From Sinobaca qinghaiensis (GTDB lineage: Bacteria > Bacillota > Bacilli > Bacillales > Marinococcaceae), in assembly GCF_003610495.1 (NCBI RefSeq), contig NZ_RAPK01000007.1, positions 124,001-188,000 of the forward strand: a DNA stretch of 64,000 nt. The letters are read 5' to 3'. Numbering within the stretch: the first letter of the stretch is position 1; every line of letters starts with the position of its first letter. A model generated the notes under the pieces. It was not told where the DNA came from and searched no databases. It was given only the letters and a program-made list of their open reading frames with translations. Positions 1-8,241 of the stretch are shown in pieces. Made by a program: the position numbers and the translations under genes.

Positions 1-388
1 TATTACACTCCGCTGGAACGTTATCCCTTTTAATACATATTATTTAAAATCCCCTTATTTTTTATTCGTTACTTTCTACATAGATAATTCAAGCCTTTCC
101 CATACTGCCTATAGGATTTAATGGTTATTTCCGTAAATTTCAAAACTCCGCTTAAATTGTTTAATCACACGCCAAACATAGGATTATCTATTTTTCAGTC
201 CATTTATTATCAAAATAATTTTCATCTCAATAAAAATTATTAAAAAAACCTTCAATCCCACGTCCCTCATAGTATTAATTACATTCGATAACCATACTTC
301 TAGATAGGCATGCAGCAGATATTTGTGTACTGTCTTTATTGAAGCAGATGTCATTGAAAAACCGTTTTCACTTTTTAAATCTTTTTAA
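1..388. other. AT-rich non-coding leader, nothing recognised
   Basis: This AT-rich stretch has no open frame with a ribosome binding site and no clear RNA structure. It probably belongs to the upstream region of the Rrf2 gene or to the end of a gene outside the window. Confidence 0.4.
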
Positions 389-432
389 TTGACAGAATTT
401 TCTGTAACAATTACACTTACAGTATAAGTAAG
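389..432 (+). promoter_or_regulatory. Promoter and candidate operator of the Rrf2 regulator
   Basis: TTGACA at 389-394 is a perfect -35 element, with TACACT at 412-417 as a plausible -10. Two dyads overlap this promoter: TGTAA-CAA-TTACA at 403-415 and CTTAC-N7-GTAAG at 416-432. Rrf2 proteins bind dyads as dimers and often repress themselves, so autoregulation is inferred. The exact start site cannot be fixed from sequence. Confidence 0.5.
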
Positions 433-460
433 GATCGCTTTTCTGGAAAGGGTGATGCCT

Positions 461-874
461 GTGAATAGAGAATTTACGCTGGCTGTGCATAGTTTATTGT
501 TTCTCGATGCAAAACCGGAACGCTATGCAAGAAGTGCTGAAATAGCATCCAGCGCACAGGCTCACCCGGTCCAGGTAAGAAAAGTACTGAGCGTTCTTAG
601 AGACTGCGGATATGTAGAATCAAAGGAAGGCATCGGCGGAGGATTTTCTCTAAAGGGAGATTCGAGCCGGATTAATTTATGGGATATCTATCAGGTAACT
701 GCGGAAGGCACCCTGCGCCCTAAAGGAGCGGAGGAAAAGGTTTCCTACTCTCTTCATTCTTCTACGAACACGCTTTTGTCCATCATCTTCACCGATGCCG
801 AAGAGCACTTAGGAGACTTTTTAAAAAACTACACCATTGCCGACTTATCCGATCTTTGGGATAAAAGCAGATAA
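461..874 (+). CDS. Rrf2 family transcriptional regulator
   Basis: This is a 137-aa winged-helix regulator of the Rrf2 family, close in style to Bacillus YwnA. The N-terminus reads MNREFTLAVHSLLFL, then a recognition-helix region (HPVQVRKVLSVLRDCGYV) and the wing (GIGGGFSL), all typical. There is no cluster of three cysteines, so unlike IscR or NsrR it is unlikely to hold an iron-sulfur cluster. The GTG at 461 is preferred because GGAAAGG (445-451) sits about nine bases upstream; the ATG at 455 is too close. In-frame alternatives start at 452 and 455. The effector is unknown. The promoter overlaps two dyads, which suggests autorepression. Confidence 0.85.
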   Translation: MNREFTLAVHSLLFLDAKPERYARSAEIASSAQAHPVQVRKVLSVLRDCGYVESKEGIGGGFSLKGDSSRINLWDIYQVTAEGTLRPKGAEEKVSYSLHSSTNTLLSIIFTDAEEHLGDFLKNYTIADLSDLWDKSR

Positions 875-875
875 G

Positions 876-906
876 TTGACGGTGCTGTACCCCTGTACGG
901 TACAAT
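876..906 (+). promoter_or_regulatory. Promoter with dyad upstream of the IDEAL-domain gene
   Basis: TTGACG (876-881) and TACAAT (901-906) resemble sigma-A elements, but with a long 19-nt spacer. The dyad TGTACC-N7-GGTACA at 886-904 fills the spacer and runs into the -10. A long spacer with a dyad is the layout seen at activator-twisted promoters, but repression fits equally well. Confidence 0.4.
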
Positions 907-991
907 GAGAACAGATTCAATGCATTCCCGACATGGACCCGAAGACAAGGCACTCTCTATTTTATAGATATCCTTTGAGGAGGTTTACAGA

Positions 992-1375
992 ATGCTCACA
1001 AGAAAAGATACGCTTCAATATGGTGATTGGGTAAAAGCTGTGACAAATAATGATGAACTGATCTTTGGCTACGTTGACCACGTGAATTCATTAAATGAAA
1101 CGGTAACGCTTGTTGTAGTATCTTCTGATAACAAAACGTCCATCGGCCGCAAGATAGCGCTGATTCAGCAGAAAGTAACGAAGCTGGAAGATGCAGGCCT
1201 TGATTACGAAGCCGGCCTGCTTAATATGATTGACCTGGCGCTGGAATCCAATGATAAAGAATGGTTTATGGAACTGACCACTTCTCTTTACGAACTACAG
1301 CAGCGGGATCAGACCTCTTCAGGCCTGTTACTGCTCGAGTCTAAACCTAACAATACGCAGAGCAACAACTCATAG
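992..1375 (+). CDS. IDEAL domain-containing protein
   Basis: This is a 127-aa protein with a C-terminal IDEAL-type helix pair (MIDLALESNDKEWFMELT, about residues 79-97), preceded by a region rich in beta strands. IDEAL domains are short helical modules found in small Bacillus proteins, including the C-terminus of YpiB; their function is poorly defined. The start ATG follows GAGGAGG at good spacing. The tail is polar and low in complexity. The gene stands alone, with its own promoter and a terminator shared with the convergent small membrane gene. The domain call is from recognition of the motif; no function is inferred. Confidence 0.7.
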   Translation: MLTRKDTLQYGDWVKAVTNNDELIFGYVDHVNSLNETVTLVVVSSDNKTSIGRKIALIQQKVTKLEDAGLDYEAGLLNMIDLALESNDKEWFMELTTSLYELQQRDQTSSGLLLLESKPNNTQSNNS

Positions 1376-1381
1376 ACACTG

Positions 1382-1420
1382 AAAAGCCCCGCTTCTTTAT
1401 AAGAAACGGGGCTTTTTTAT
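1382..1420. terminator. Bidirectional rho-independent terminator
   Basis: A GC stem (AAGCCCCG / CGGGGCTT) with T runs on both sides lies between two convergent genes. Confidence 0.85.
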
Positions 1421-1629
1421 GCCGTTTTTCTTTCTTCCAGCATTTTCAGCATATTGTCTATTCCAATGATACTGGAAAAAAGAATAACAGTTCCGAGTAC
1501 CAGGTACAGCGTATTTCTTTCCGTTGTAAGTATTCCACTGAGCAGAAGGCCCAGCAGCAAAGCAGAAAAAAGAAACATCATAGTATGACAGACACACATC
1601 AAAGTGAACCGTGCTTTTGATATTTGCAT
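1417..1629 (-). CDS. Small membrane protein, two predicted TM helices
   Basis: This 70-aa protein has two hydrophobic segments (about residues 8-33 and 40-58) and a charged C-terminal tail ending in LEERKTA. The ATG follows an unusually G-rich Shine-Dalgarno (AGGGGGGG). No family was recognised. It is convergent with the IDEAL gene and sits downstream of the FAD monooxygenase on the same strand, so it could be its distal partner or stand alone. Confidence 0.6.
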   Translation of the reverse strand: MQISKARFTLMCVCHTMMFLFSALLLGLLLSGILTTERNTLYLVLGTVILFSSIIGIDNMLKMLEERKTA

Positions 1630-1672
1630 AAGCCCCCCCTTTTCGGGTTTCCTCTACTATATCACGTTTTCC

Positions 1673-3205
1673 CTATTCCATTGTACTGCTGATTGCAGCT
1701 TCCGTTACAATACCATGCTCTCTCATATAGGCTTTCAGCTCATGAGTGTCCTGATACTCACTTAAAAATCCAATATGCCCGTCCGGGCGGATAAAGCAGA
1801 GCGCATCTTCCACAAGACCCGCTTTAGCTGCCCGTTTGTTCCATACCCATTCGAATAAAGTGATATGGTGCGTGGAAGCAAATTCTTTCATTGAGGCACT
1901 TGCCTGTCCATAAATGTGGATCTGCCAGTCCATTTCTTTGAGAGCGTCGTAATTATAACCGGTATACGGAAGGCGCTGGCCGGCATAAAGCCTGTTTTTA
2001 TGCCCATAGCTCAGTTCGCTTTTTTTATAGTTAACGCGGATCTGCGATAGGATATTAAATACGATCCGGCGGATAAAAGCCGAATAGTTCAACAGGGGAA
2101 TGCCTGCGGGTATAATGTTTTTGCGCAGCAGCTTGCTCGGCTTGTCTTTTGCTACAATCCGCGTAAACGCACGGTCGGTACTGGCTACAAGCACTTTCGC
2201 AAAATCACGTCGTTCGGGACTGTACGTTTCCAGTACCGTGGCATCCGCCCGCTTCTGGATAACCGATGCCAGCTTCCATCCCAGGTTCACCGCATCGCCA
2301 ATTCCGGTATTCATTCCCTGTCCTCCGGCTGGACTGTGTATATGAGCGGCATCTCCGGCCAGAAACACCCGTCCTTTTTGAAAACGCTCTGCCACACGGT
2401 GATGAACACTGTACGTGGAATACCAATTTACTTTATCAATACGCACTTTAAAGGCCGATTCCAAAAATGGCTTGATCTCTTCAAAGGACGTTTTTCCCTG
2501 GTCCTGCAGTTCTTTTGGGATAATGCTGATTAACCTGGTTGTTCCGCTGCTTCGAACGGGCATAAATATCGCAAATTCATCTCCGCTGAAACACATATTC
2601 ATGCTTCTTGAACTAATCGCCTCCCCTTCTCCTTCGATATCAATGACGCAGAAAATCTGCGGATAGGTACCTCCTTTAAAGTCTATATCCAATTCAGTCC
2701 GTACCACACTTGATGCACCGTCACAGCCTACCAGATAAGCACTTTGAATTTCTTCTAGCTGCCCTTCTTTTTTTACGATAGCCGTTGTGCCCTCAGCATG
2801 ATGGGAAAATGATACCAGTTCGGTTCCCCATTCTATTTCTGTCCCCTGTTTTTTAAGTTTTTCGATAAGAAAAGCTTCGTGGTCATCCTGGGGGTAAGTC
2901 AGTACAAACGGATAGGGACTTAAATCCCCGCCCAGCTGCTGAAAGTTCACCTTGGCTTTTTCTTCTCCCTCTACCCTTACTAAAATATTATCCAGTTTAA
3001 TGCCGTTATTAATTACTTCCTGGTCTATGCCAAACTGCCGGTAAAACTCCAGCGTCCGCGGCACTACGGCCATTGCCCTTGACGCTTCGCCGGGCCCGCT
3101 GTCTTTTGCTATAATCCGAAACGGAATATGGTAACGGGAAAGTTCAAGCGCCAGCGTCAGCCCGGTTGGTCCTGCCCCGATTATAATAACTTCCTGCTTG
3201 TTCAT
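1673..3205 (-). CDS. FAD-dependent monooxygenase (aromatic hydroxylase type)
   Basis: This 510-aa flavoprotein belongs to the PheA/TfdB/UbiH class, which uses NAD(P)H and O2 to hydroxylate aromatic or polyketide-like substrates. The Rossmann FAD motif is IIGAGPTGLTLALELSR near the N-terminus; the DG motif is GCDGASSVVR (about residue 160); the GD motif is FLAGDAAHIHSPAGGQGMN (about residue 280). The C-terminal 120 residues fit the thioredoxin-like domain of phenol hydroxylase relatives. MNKQEVIIIG is chosen as the start because GGAAGGG lies eight bases upstream; an in-frame ATG 12 codons earlier has no such site. Substrate is unknown. It may be detoxification or secondary metabolism. Confidence 0.85.
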   Translation of the reverse strand: MNKQEVIIIGAGPTGLTLALELSRYHIPFRIIAKDSGPGEASRAMAVVPRTLEFYRQFGIDQEVINNGIKLDNILVRVEGEEKAKVNFQQLGGDLSPYPFVLTYPQDDHEAFLIEKLKKQGTEIEWGTELVSFSHHAEGTTAIVKKEGQLEEIQSAYLVGCDGASSVVRTELDIDFKGGTYPQIFCVIDIEGEGEAISSRSMNMCFSGDEFAIFMPVRSSGTTRLISIIPKELQDQGKTSFEEIKPFLESAFKVRIDKVNWYSTYSVHHRVAERFQKGRVFLAGDAAHIHSPAGGQGMNTGIGDAVNLGWKLASVIQKRADATVLETYSPERRDFAKVLVASTDRAFTRIVAKDKPSKLLRKNIIPAGIPLLNYSAFIRRIVFNILSQIRVNYKKSELSYGHKNRLYAGQRLPYTGYNYDALKEMDWQIHIYGQASASMKEFASTHHITLFEWVWNKRAAKAGLVEDALCFIRPDGHIGFLSEYQDTHELKAYMREHGIVTEAAISSTME

Positions 3206-3527
3206 AAGTATGCCCTTCCTTTCCGTACTTCCTGCCGTCATGTAATCAGTCCTTTTTACGACTATACCCTTCAGTGCCTATAATCCTGCATGGATTTTAA
3301 AAAGAATATCACTGCCTGTACGAAATACCACTTTTCTTCCGATAATAGCTAATTTATCCAGCGCGAGGTAAGCACTAATTCAAGAATAGGACTTTCCATC
3401 TTATATCCGCACAGGTAGTATTTCATGTATGGGCTTCCTTTTCTCTGTATACATAAGCTGTTTTACCCTAGGATATTGCCCTGATTCAGGGAAATGGAAG
3501 CAACCGACATACGAAAAGGAGCGATAT
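3206..3527. other. Divergent intergenic region
   Basis: About 320 bases separate the divergent monooxygenase and amidase genes. AT-rich blocks that could hold both promoters are present, but no clean -35/-10 pair or hairpin stands out. Confidence 0.4.
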
Positions 3528-4625
3528 ATGTACAAAAAACAGACAGCCGTTATTATGGTTTTTGCTTTGGCTGTTACAAGCCTGCTGTTTTTCTTTTCCC
3601 CGTTTCAGGAGCATAAAGAAGCCAGCGCAGAAGAAACAAGCCGGACAGGAATCGTAAGCGGCGTAGAAAGCAGCCTGAACGTCCGTTCTGGAGCCAATGC
3701 GTCTTCAGAGATCAGGGGCGGGCTGCCAAATGGCTCTACGATCGAAATTGAGGATATTGTAGGAAACTGGGCATTGATTTACTTCAACGATACATATGGA
3801 TACGTCAGCATGAACTACGTTGATTTAAATAAACCGTCTGCCGGCTCCAGCGGTCGGACAGGAGAGTATCAGGGAACTGTGACAGGCGTTAACACCAGCC
3901 TGAATGTCCGCTCCGGAGCCAATGCATCTTCAGAAATCCGTGGTTCTCTTCCTAACGGCACGACAGTTGAAGTCGAGTCCACGGTGGGCAACTGGGCGCT
4001 TATTTATTTCAATGACACATACGGCTACGTGAGCCTCAGCTACCTGTCCGTAGTAGAAGGCAGCTCTCCTTCACCTGTTGCAGGCAGCCCGCTAACCGGG
4101 GAAACGATAGCAATTGACCCCGGCCACGGCGGCAGTGATCCTGGTGCCGTAGGAAACGGCCTTCAGGAAAAAGACGTCGTTCTTGATATCGGACGCCGCG
4201 TCGAGCAGAAATTAAACGCTGCGGGCTCAAACGTAGTGATGACGCGCAGCAATGATGTATATGTAGGACTGGAAAGGCGTGCCCAAATCGCCAATTCGGC
4301 CAATGCCGACAGTTTTGTCAGCATTCATGCAAATGCATTTAACGGTGCCGCATCCGGCTCGGAAACATTTTATTATTCCGGCAGCCGGGACGGGGCAGAA
4401 CTTGCCGGTCTGATCCAGGAGGAAATGGTGAAGGCTCTCGGAACAGCAGACCGCGGCAGCCGCGATGGTAATTTTTCTGTTATTCGCAATACGTCCATGC
4501 CGGCTGTTCTGGCTGAGACGGCTTTTATCGATGAACCGTCTGATGCAGCGAAACTTCGTTCAAGTGCATTTCGCGAGGCAGCGGCCAGTGCCATTGTTAG
4601 AGGACTGGAGCGCTACTATAATTGA
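3528..4625 (+). CDS. Secreted N-acetylmuramoyl-L-alanine amidase with two SH3b repeats
   Basis: This 365-aa cell-wall hydrolase has a signal peptide (charged MYKKQ, hydrophobic core about 7-24, likely cleavage after A-S-A near residue 34). Two bacterial SH3 repeats follow at about 40-98 and 115-173, almost identical in protein and offset by exactly 75 residues. An Amidase_3 domain (about 190-362) completes it. Zinc and catalytic residues are visible: AIDPGHGGSDPGA (His), LQEKDVVLD (Glu), VSIHANAF (His) and the catalytic Glu of LAETAFIDE. It should cleave the MurNAc-L-Ala bond in peptidoglycan, with the SH3b pair binding the wall. The start at 3528 has AAAAGGAG upstream; longer in-frame starts lack this and hide the signal peptide. 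Confidence 0.92.
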   Translation: MYKKQTAVIMVFALAVTSLLFFFSPFQEHKEASAEETSRTGIVSGVESSLNVRSGANASSEIRGGLPNGSTIEIEDIVGNWALIYFNDTYGYVSMNYVDLNKPSAGSSGRTGEYQGTVTGVNTSLNVRSGANASSEIRGSLPNGTTVEVESTVGNWALIYFNDTYGYVSLSYLSVVEGSSPSPVAGSPLTGETIAIDPGHGGSDPGAVGNGLQEKDVVLDIGRRVEQKLNAAGSNVVMTRSNDVYVGLERRAQIANSANADSFVSIHANAFNGAASGSETFYYSGSRDGAELAGLIQEEMVKALGTADRGSRDGNFSVIRNTSMPAVLAETAFIDEPSDAAKLRSSAFREAAASAIVRGLERYYN

Positions 4626-4630
4626 TAATA

Positions 4631-4650
4631 AGTGTTTCAAATGAAACACT
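4631..4650. repeat. Palindrome with 9-bp arms
   Basis: AGTGTTTCA-AA-TGAAACACT forms an inverted repeat just after the amidase stop codon and before its terminator. It has no T run of its own, so it is more likely an operator-like site or RNA hairpin than a terminator. Confidence 0.45.
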
Positions 4651-4658
4651 CATGTAAG

Positions 4659-4697
4659 AAACGCTTCGGCCTATCATTTAGGCCGAAGCGTTTTTTG
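4659..4697 (+). terminator. Rho-independent terminator of the amidase gene
   Basis: The stem AACGCTTCGGCC / GGCCGAAGCGTT is followed by a T run. Confidence 0.9.
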
Positions 4698-4752
4698 TGT
4701 AGTAAGGTTTTTTCAGGTATTGATCATATTGTTCGATATATAAGTTACTTTA

Positions 4753-4782
4753 TTGTATTTCGTTCGTTAAAATAGATATAAT
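4753..4782 (+). promoter_or_regulatory. Predicted sigma-A promoter of the GH30 gene
   Basis: TTGTAT (4753-4758), an 18-nt spacer and a perfect TATAAT (4777-4782) lie about 50 bases upstream of the GH30 coding region. Confidence 0.55.
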
Positions 4783-4834
4783 AAATAAGTGCCTGATTTT
4801 CCGGCTATTCTAAAACTATAAAGGAGCGGTCTAT

Positions 4835-6295
4835 ATACTTAAAAACAAATGGTTACGAACAGCACTTATACTTGCCGGTCTGCTTGCTGCTGTAATCGGC
4901 GTGTTTCGGCTCGCCGATTATCTGGACAACAGCGCAGAGGTATGGCTTACTACAGGGGATGAGGAAAACCTGCTTGACGAGCAGCAGGAACAGGAGTTCC
5001 AGCCGGATGAAGAGACGCCGGAGGCCCCTCTTACAGTGGAAGTGGACCCAGCCGTTACCTATCAGGAAATAGAAGGATTCGGCATGGCAGTCACCGGTTC
5101 TTCAGCCTATTTAATTAATAACGTGCTGACTCCTTCCCAGAAAGACGACCTGCTGGATGACATATTTACAGACGATGGCATCAGCCTGAATTTTATCCGT
5201 CATTCTATCGGCGCCTCTGATTATTCCGTTGATGAAAACGGCGATCCGCTCAGCTATTCCTATAGTGACGCAGCTGAGGGCAGCACCGATTATAATCTGG
5301 ACAATTTCTCTATTGAACCGGATCGAGAAGTATGGTCTTTACTGGACGAAATTCAGGATAAAAATGATGACACATTCATACTCGGCTCTCCCTGGTCTGC
5401 CCCGCCCTGGATGAAAGAAGAGTATACGTTCAATGGATCATTTCTTGATTACACAGATCCGGAAATTTACGAAACGTATGCGCAGTACTTCGTAAAATAC
5501 ATTCAGGCTTATGAAGAAGAAGGCGTCGAAATAGATGCCATCACGGTTCAAAACGAGCCGGAATACACTTCTGATGAGTATCCGACGATGAGCATGAATG
5601 GCATCGAACAGCGTACGTTTATTAAAGAACAGCTTGGTCCCGCTTTTGAAGAAAACAATATTGATACAGAAATCATCGCCTTTGATCATAACTGGGATAC
5701 AGGACTTGATTATGCCAACGCCGTGCTGGGCGATGAACAGGCAAATGAATACACGGACGGAACAGCTTTTCACTGCTACGGCGGCGAACCGGAAGCTATG
5801 ACGGACGTGCATGAAGCCTATCCGAACAAAAACATGTACGTTACAGAATGCAGCGGCGGCAGCTGGAATACCGATTTTGGGGAGAACCTGAGCTGGAATA
5901 TGACCAATATGCTGATCGGCGGCACGAGAAATTATGCCGAAAGCATTCTTTTCTGGAATCTGGCACTGGATCCTTCCGATGGTCCGCAAAACGGCGGGTG
6001 CCCTGACTGCCGCGGTGTCGTCACTATTGATCCGGAAACAGGAGACGTTACGGAGAACGTCGAGTACTACACGCTCGGGCATGCAAGTAAATTTGTCGAA
6101 ACCGGAGCAGTCCGTATCGATTCCACCCACTATGAAGATTCGATTGAAACGGTGGCTTTTGAGAATCCGGACGGTTCCAAAGTATTGATTGCAGCCAACC
6201 TCAGCGCCGATGAAGAAGAGTTTAAAGTAAAAGAAGGCGACGAATCATTTATGTACTCCCTTCCTTCTGAATCAGCCGTAACCTTTACCTGGTAA
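4835..6295 (+). CDS. GH30 family glycoside hydrolase with non-canonical ATA start
   Basis: This is a 486-aa exported retaining glycosidase of family GH30 (glucosylceramidase / beta-1,6-glucanase type). It shows the conserved start of the barrel (EIEGFGMAVTGSSA), SPWSAPPWMK, the acid/base Glu in ITVQNEPEY and the nucleophile Glu in YVTECSGGSW. The body is very rich in Asp and Glu, as in halophile exoproteins. No ATG, GTG or TTG exists between the upstream in-frame stop (4811) and GTG 4901. That GTG has no ribosome site and would remove most of the N-terminal signal or anchor (KNKWLR followed by a hydrophobic run). The ATA at 4835 lies eight bases after AAGGAG (4821-4826), exactly where a start belongs. 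ATA may be a mutated ATG that lowers expression. The substrate is not resolved. Confidence 0.85.
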   Translation: MLKNKWLRTALILAGLLAAVIGVFRLADYLDNSAEVWLTTGDEENLLDEQQEQEFQPDEETPEAPLTVEVDPAVTYQEIEGFGMAVTGSSAYLINNVLTPSQKDDLLDDIFTDDGISLNFIRHSIGASDYSVDENGDPLSYSYSDAAEGSTDYNLDNFSIEPDREVWSLLDEIQDKNDDTFILGSPWSAPPWMKEEYTFNGSFLDYTDPEIYETYAQYFVKYIQAYEEEGVEIDAITVQNEPEYTSDEYPTMSMNGIEQRTFIKEQLGPAFEENNIDTEIIAFDHNWDTGLDYANAVLGDEQANEYTDGTAFHCYGGEPEAMTDVHEAYPNKNMYVTECSGGSWNTDFGENLSWNMTNMLIGGTRNYAESILFWNLALDPSDGPQNGGCPDCRGVVTIDPETGDVTENVEYYTLGHASKFVETGAVRIDSTHYEDSIETVAFENPDGSKVLIAANLSADEEEFKVKEGDESFMYSLPSESAVTFTW

Positions 6296-6300
6296 CTGCT

Positions 6301-6334
6301 AAGGCCCTCCCTATAATATGGGGAGGGCCTTATT
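6301..6334 (+). terminator. Rho-independent terminator of the GH30 gene
   Basis: The stem AAGGCCCTCC / GGAGGGCCTT is followed by a short T-rich stretch. It could also serve the convergent exporter genes. Confidence 0.75.
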
Positions 6335-6364
6335 ACATGATATACAAACCGGCATCTGCCGGCT

Positions 6365-7207
6365 TTATCTCTTATGACGGAATAAATACATGGTGAGAGG
6401 AGCAAAAACAGCTGTCAGTAACATAGAAACGAGCAGCACCCACCCAATGTCTTCGATCGATGCAGATCCATGCATAAGCCCTCTGATCGCTGTGACAAGT
6501 AAAGAAATTGGGTTCCACTCTACAAATCCGTGCAGCCAGGAAGGAAGCGTTGCCGGGTCAACAAAAACGTTACTTACAAACGTGAGCGGGAATAAAAACA
6601 TCATGCTGATCATCATAAGTGATTTCTCAGACCTCATCATAATGCCAAGCGCCGTCCAGATCCAGGAAAAACTAAAGGAAAATACGAGCAGAAGAGCCAC
6701 CGCAGCCAATACTCCAACCGTACCGCCTTCAGGCCGAAAACCGAGAAGAAGACCAAGAGATATCATAATAAAAGCGGCCATGGAATAACGGACCATATCT
6801 ACGGCAAGTGCTCCGACCAGCAGAGCCGGTCTCCAGATTGGGAGTGTGCGGAAGCGGTCAAACACCCCTTTAACGATATCTTTATTCAAATCCATGCCGG
6901 TGTACATGGTGATCATCGTAACCGTCATTACCAGAATGCCGGGAAGGAGAAACTGTAAATAATCTCCTGTCGATCCTGCTATAGCTCCCCCGAATAGATA
7001 CGTAAACATTAATAGAAAAATTATTGGAAAAGCCGTTACGTCAAAAAGCTGTTCCGGGACGTGCTTGATTTTTAAAAGCGCCCTCCATCCAAAAGTGACC
7101 GAAGCAGAAAGAGCACCTGCCCGCCTGTCCTGCTTTTTTTCCCGCGCGATCGAATCCCGGAGCGATTCCTGCGCGGTAGTGGAAATAGAAGAAACCGGCG
7201 TTTTCAT
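6365..7207 (-). CDS. ABC-2 type transporter permease (DrrB-like)
   Basis: This 280-aa permease has six predicted membrane helices and the ABC-2 architecture of DrrB, the membrane half of daunorubicin-type exporters. A cytoplasmic N-terminal stretch of about 50 residues precedes the first helix (FPIIFLLMFTYLFGGA). Recognisable DrrB features include LLPGILVMTVTM and KGVFDRFRTLPI. Its start overlaps the stop of the ATPase gene in a TAATG arrangement, so the two are translationally coupled and should act as one exporter. The exported compound cannot be told from sequence. Confidence 0.85.
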   Translation of the reverse strand: MKTPVSSISTTAQESLRDSIAREKKQDRRAGALSASVTFGWRALLKIKHVPEQLFDVTAFPIIFLLMFTYLFGGAIAGSTGDYLQFLLPGILVMTVTMITMYTGMDLNKDIVKGVFDRFRTLPIWRPALLVGALAVDMVRYSMAAFIMISLGLLLGFRPEGGTVGVLAAVALLLVFSFSFSWIWTALGIMMRSEKSLMMISMMFLFPLTFVSNVFVDPATLPSWLHGFVEWNPISLLVTAIRGLMHGSASIEDIGWVLLVSMLLTAVFAPLTMYLFRHKR

Positions 7208-8193
7208 TATTTTATACCTTCTTTCTTATTTTTGTCCCCGGCTGCCTCACCGGTTAGTGCAAGAAATACTTCATCAAGCGTCGGGTTACCGAAAGAAAAA
7301 TCAATCACTTCAATACCAGCCTGAGCCAATATATCCAGTACGGTTATTCCTTCATTTGCATGAGACGTTCTAACCGTAAGTGAAGCAGCGTCCGGCTGGG
7401 ACTGAAGAACAGCCGGCAGCCGTTGTTTTATAAGCCGTTCTCCCTTGATGCGGGACCCTTCGTCAGAGAACTGGATCGACAGGGCCCCTGCTCCAACAGA
7501 GGCTTTTAACTCTCTGCTTGTTCCTTCGGCAATAATTTTCCCTTCATCAATCACTGCAATCCTTTCAGCCAGCTGATCGGCTTCATCTAAATACTGGGTC
7601 GTCAAAAGAACGGTTGTGCCGCTCTCTGCAAGAGTCCGGATAATATCCCATACCTGGTTTCTGCTTCTTGGATCGAGTCCGGTTGTCGGTTCATCCAGGA
7701 ACAATATTTCCGGAGCAACAACAATGCTTGCGGCTACATCAAGGCGCCTGCGCATGCCGCCGGAATAATTTTTCACCTGCTGCCTAGCGGCTTCCTTGAG
7801 GCCAAATGCAGTCAGCAGCTCCATGGCACGCTTTTTTGCTTCTTTCCAGGAAAACCCTAAAAGCCTGGCTACCATTACTAAGTTTTCCAATCCTGTGAGA
7901 TCTTCATCTACAGAAGCAAACTGGCCTGTCAGGCTGATTTTCCCGCGGATGTGATGGGCATCTCTTTTTAAGTCAAGGCCCAGAATAGAAGCAGATCCAC
8001 TGCTTGGTTCCAGCAGCGTGGCAAGTATGCGGATTGTTGTTGTTTTTCCTGCACCATTCGGTCCGAGGAAACCATAAACCGATCCTTTAGGAATAGATAA
8101 ATCGACCCCATCAACAGCGGCATTCGTCCCAAACCGTTTTACCAGACCTTTTGCTTCAATAGCAATTGGACTGTTAACTTCCTGTCTTTTCAT
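7207..8193 (-). CDS. ABC transporter ATP-binding protein (DrrA-like)
   Basis: This 328-aa nucleotide-binding protein of the DrrA type energises the adjacent DrrB-like permease. Motifs are Walker A GPNGAGKTT, signature YSGGMRRRLDVA, Walker B ILFLDEPTTGLD and the switch region LLTTQYLDEAD. In that switch region Gln replaces the usual His, which is normal in the DrrA family. The C-terminal 100 residues form the extra DrrA domain (DFSFGNPTLDEVFLALTG). AAGGAGGG precedes the ATG. The upstream region carries a spaced GTATAC inverted repeat and no adjacent regulator gene. Confidence 0.9.
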   Translation of the reverse strand: MKRQEVNSPIAIEAKGLVKRFGTNAAVDGVDLSIPKGSVYGFLGPNGAGKTTTIRILATLLEPSSGSASILGLDLKRDAHHIRGKISLTGQFASVDEDLTGLENLVMVARLLGFSWKEAKKRAMELLTAFGLKEAARQQVKNYSGGMRRRLDVAASIVVAPEILFLDEPTTGLDPRSRNQVWDIIRTLAESGTTVLLTTQYLDEADQLAERIAVIDEGKIIAEGTSRELKASVGAGALSIQFSDEGSRIKGERLIKQRLPAVLQSQPDAASLTVRTSHANEGITVLDILAQAGIEVIDFSFGNPTLDEVFLALTGEAAGDKNKKEGIK

Positions 8194-8241
8194 TTTATCC
8201 CTCCTTATGTAATTAATTTTAAATATTCTGAATTATTAAGT

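Noticed and set aside
1397-1597. Minus-strand 66-aa frame overlapping the small membrane gene
   Set aside because: It is in another frame of 1417-1629, has no ribosome site and runs through the terminator.
5438-6130. Long minus-strand frame inside the GH30 gene
   Set aside because: It is a shadow of a well-supported glycosidase with catalytic motifs; no ribosome site and Phe/Ile/Cys-rich nonsense composition.
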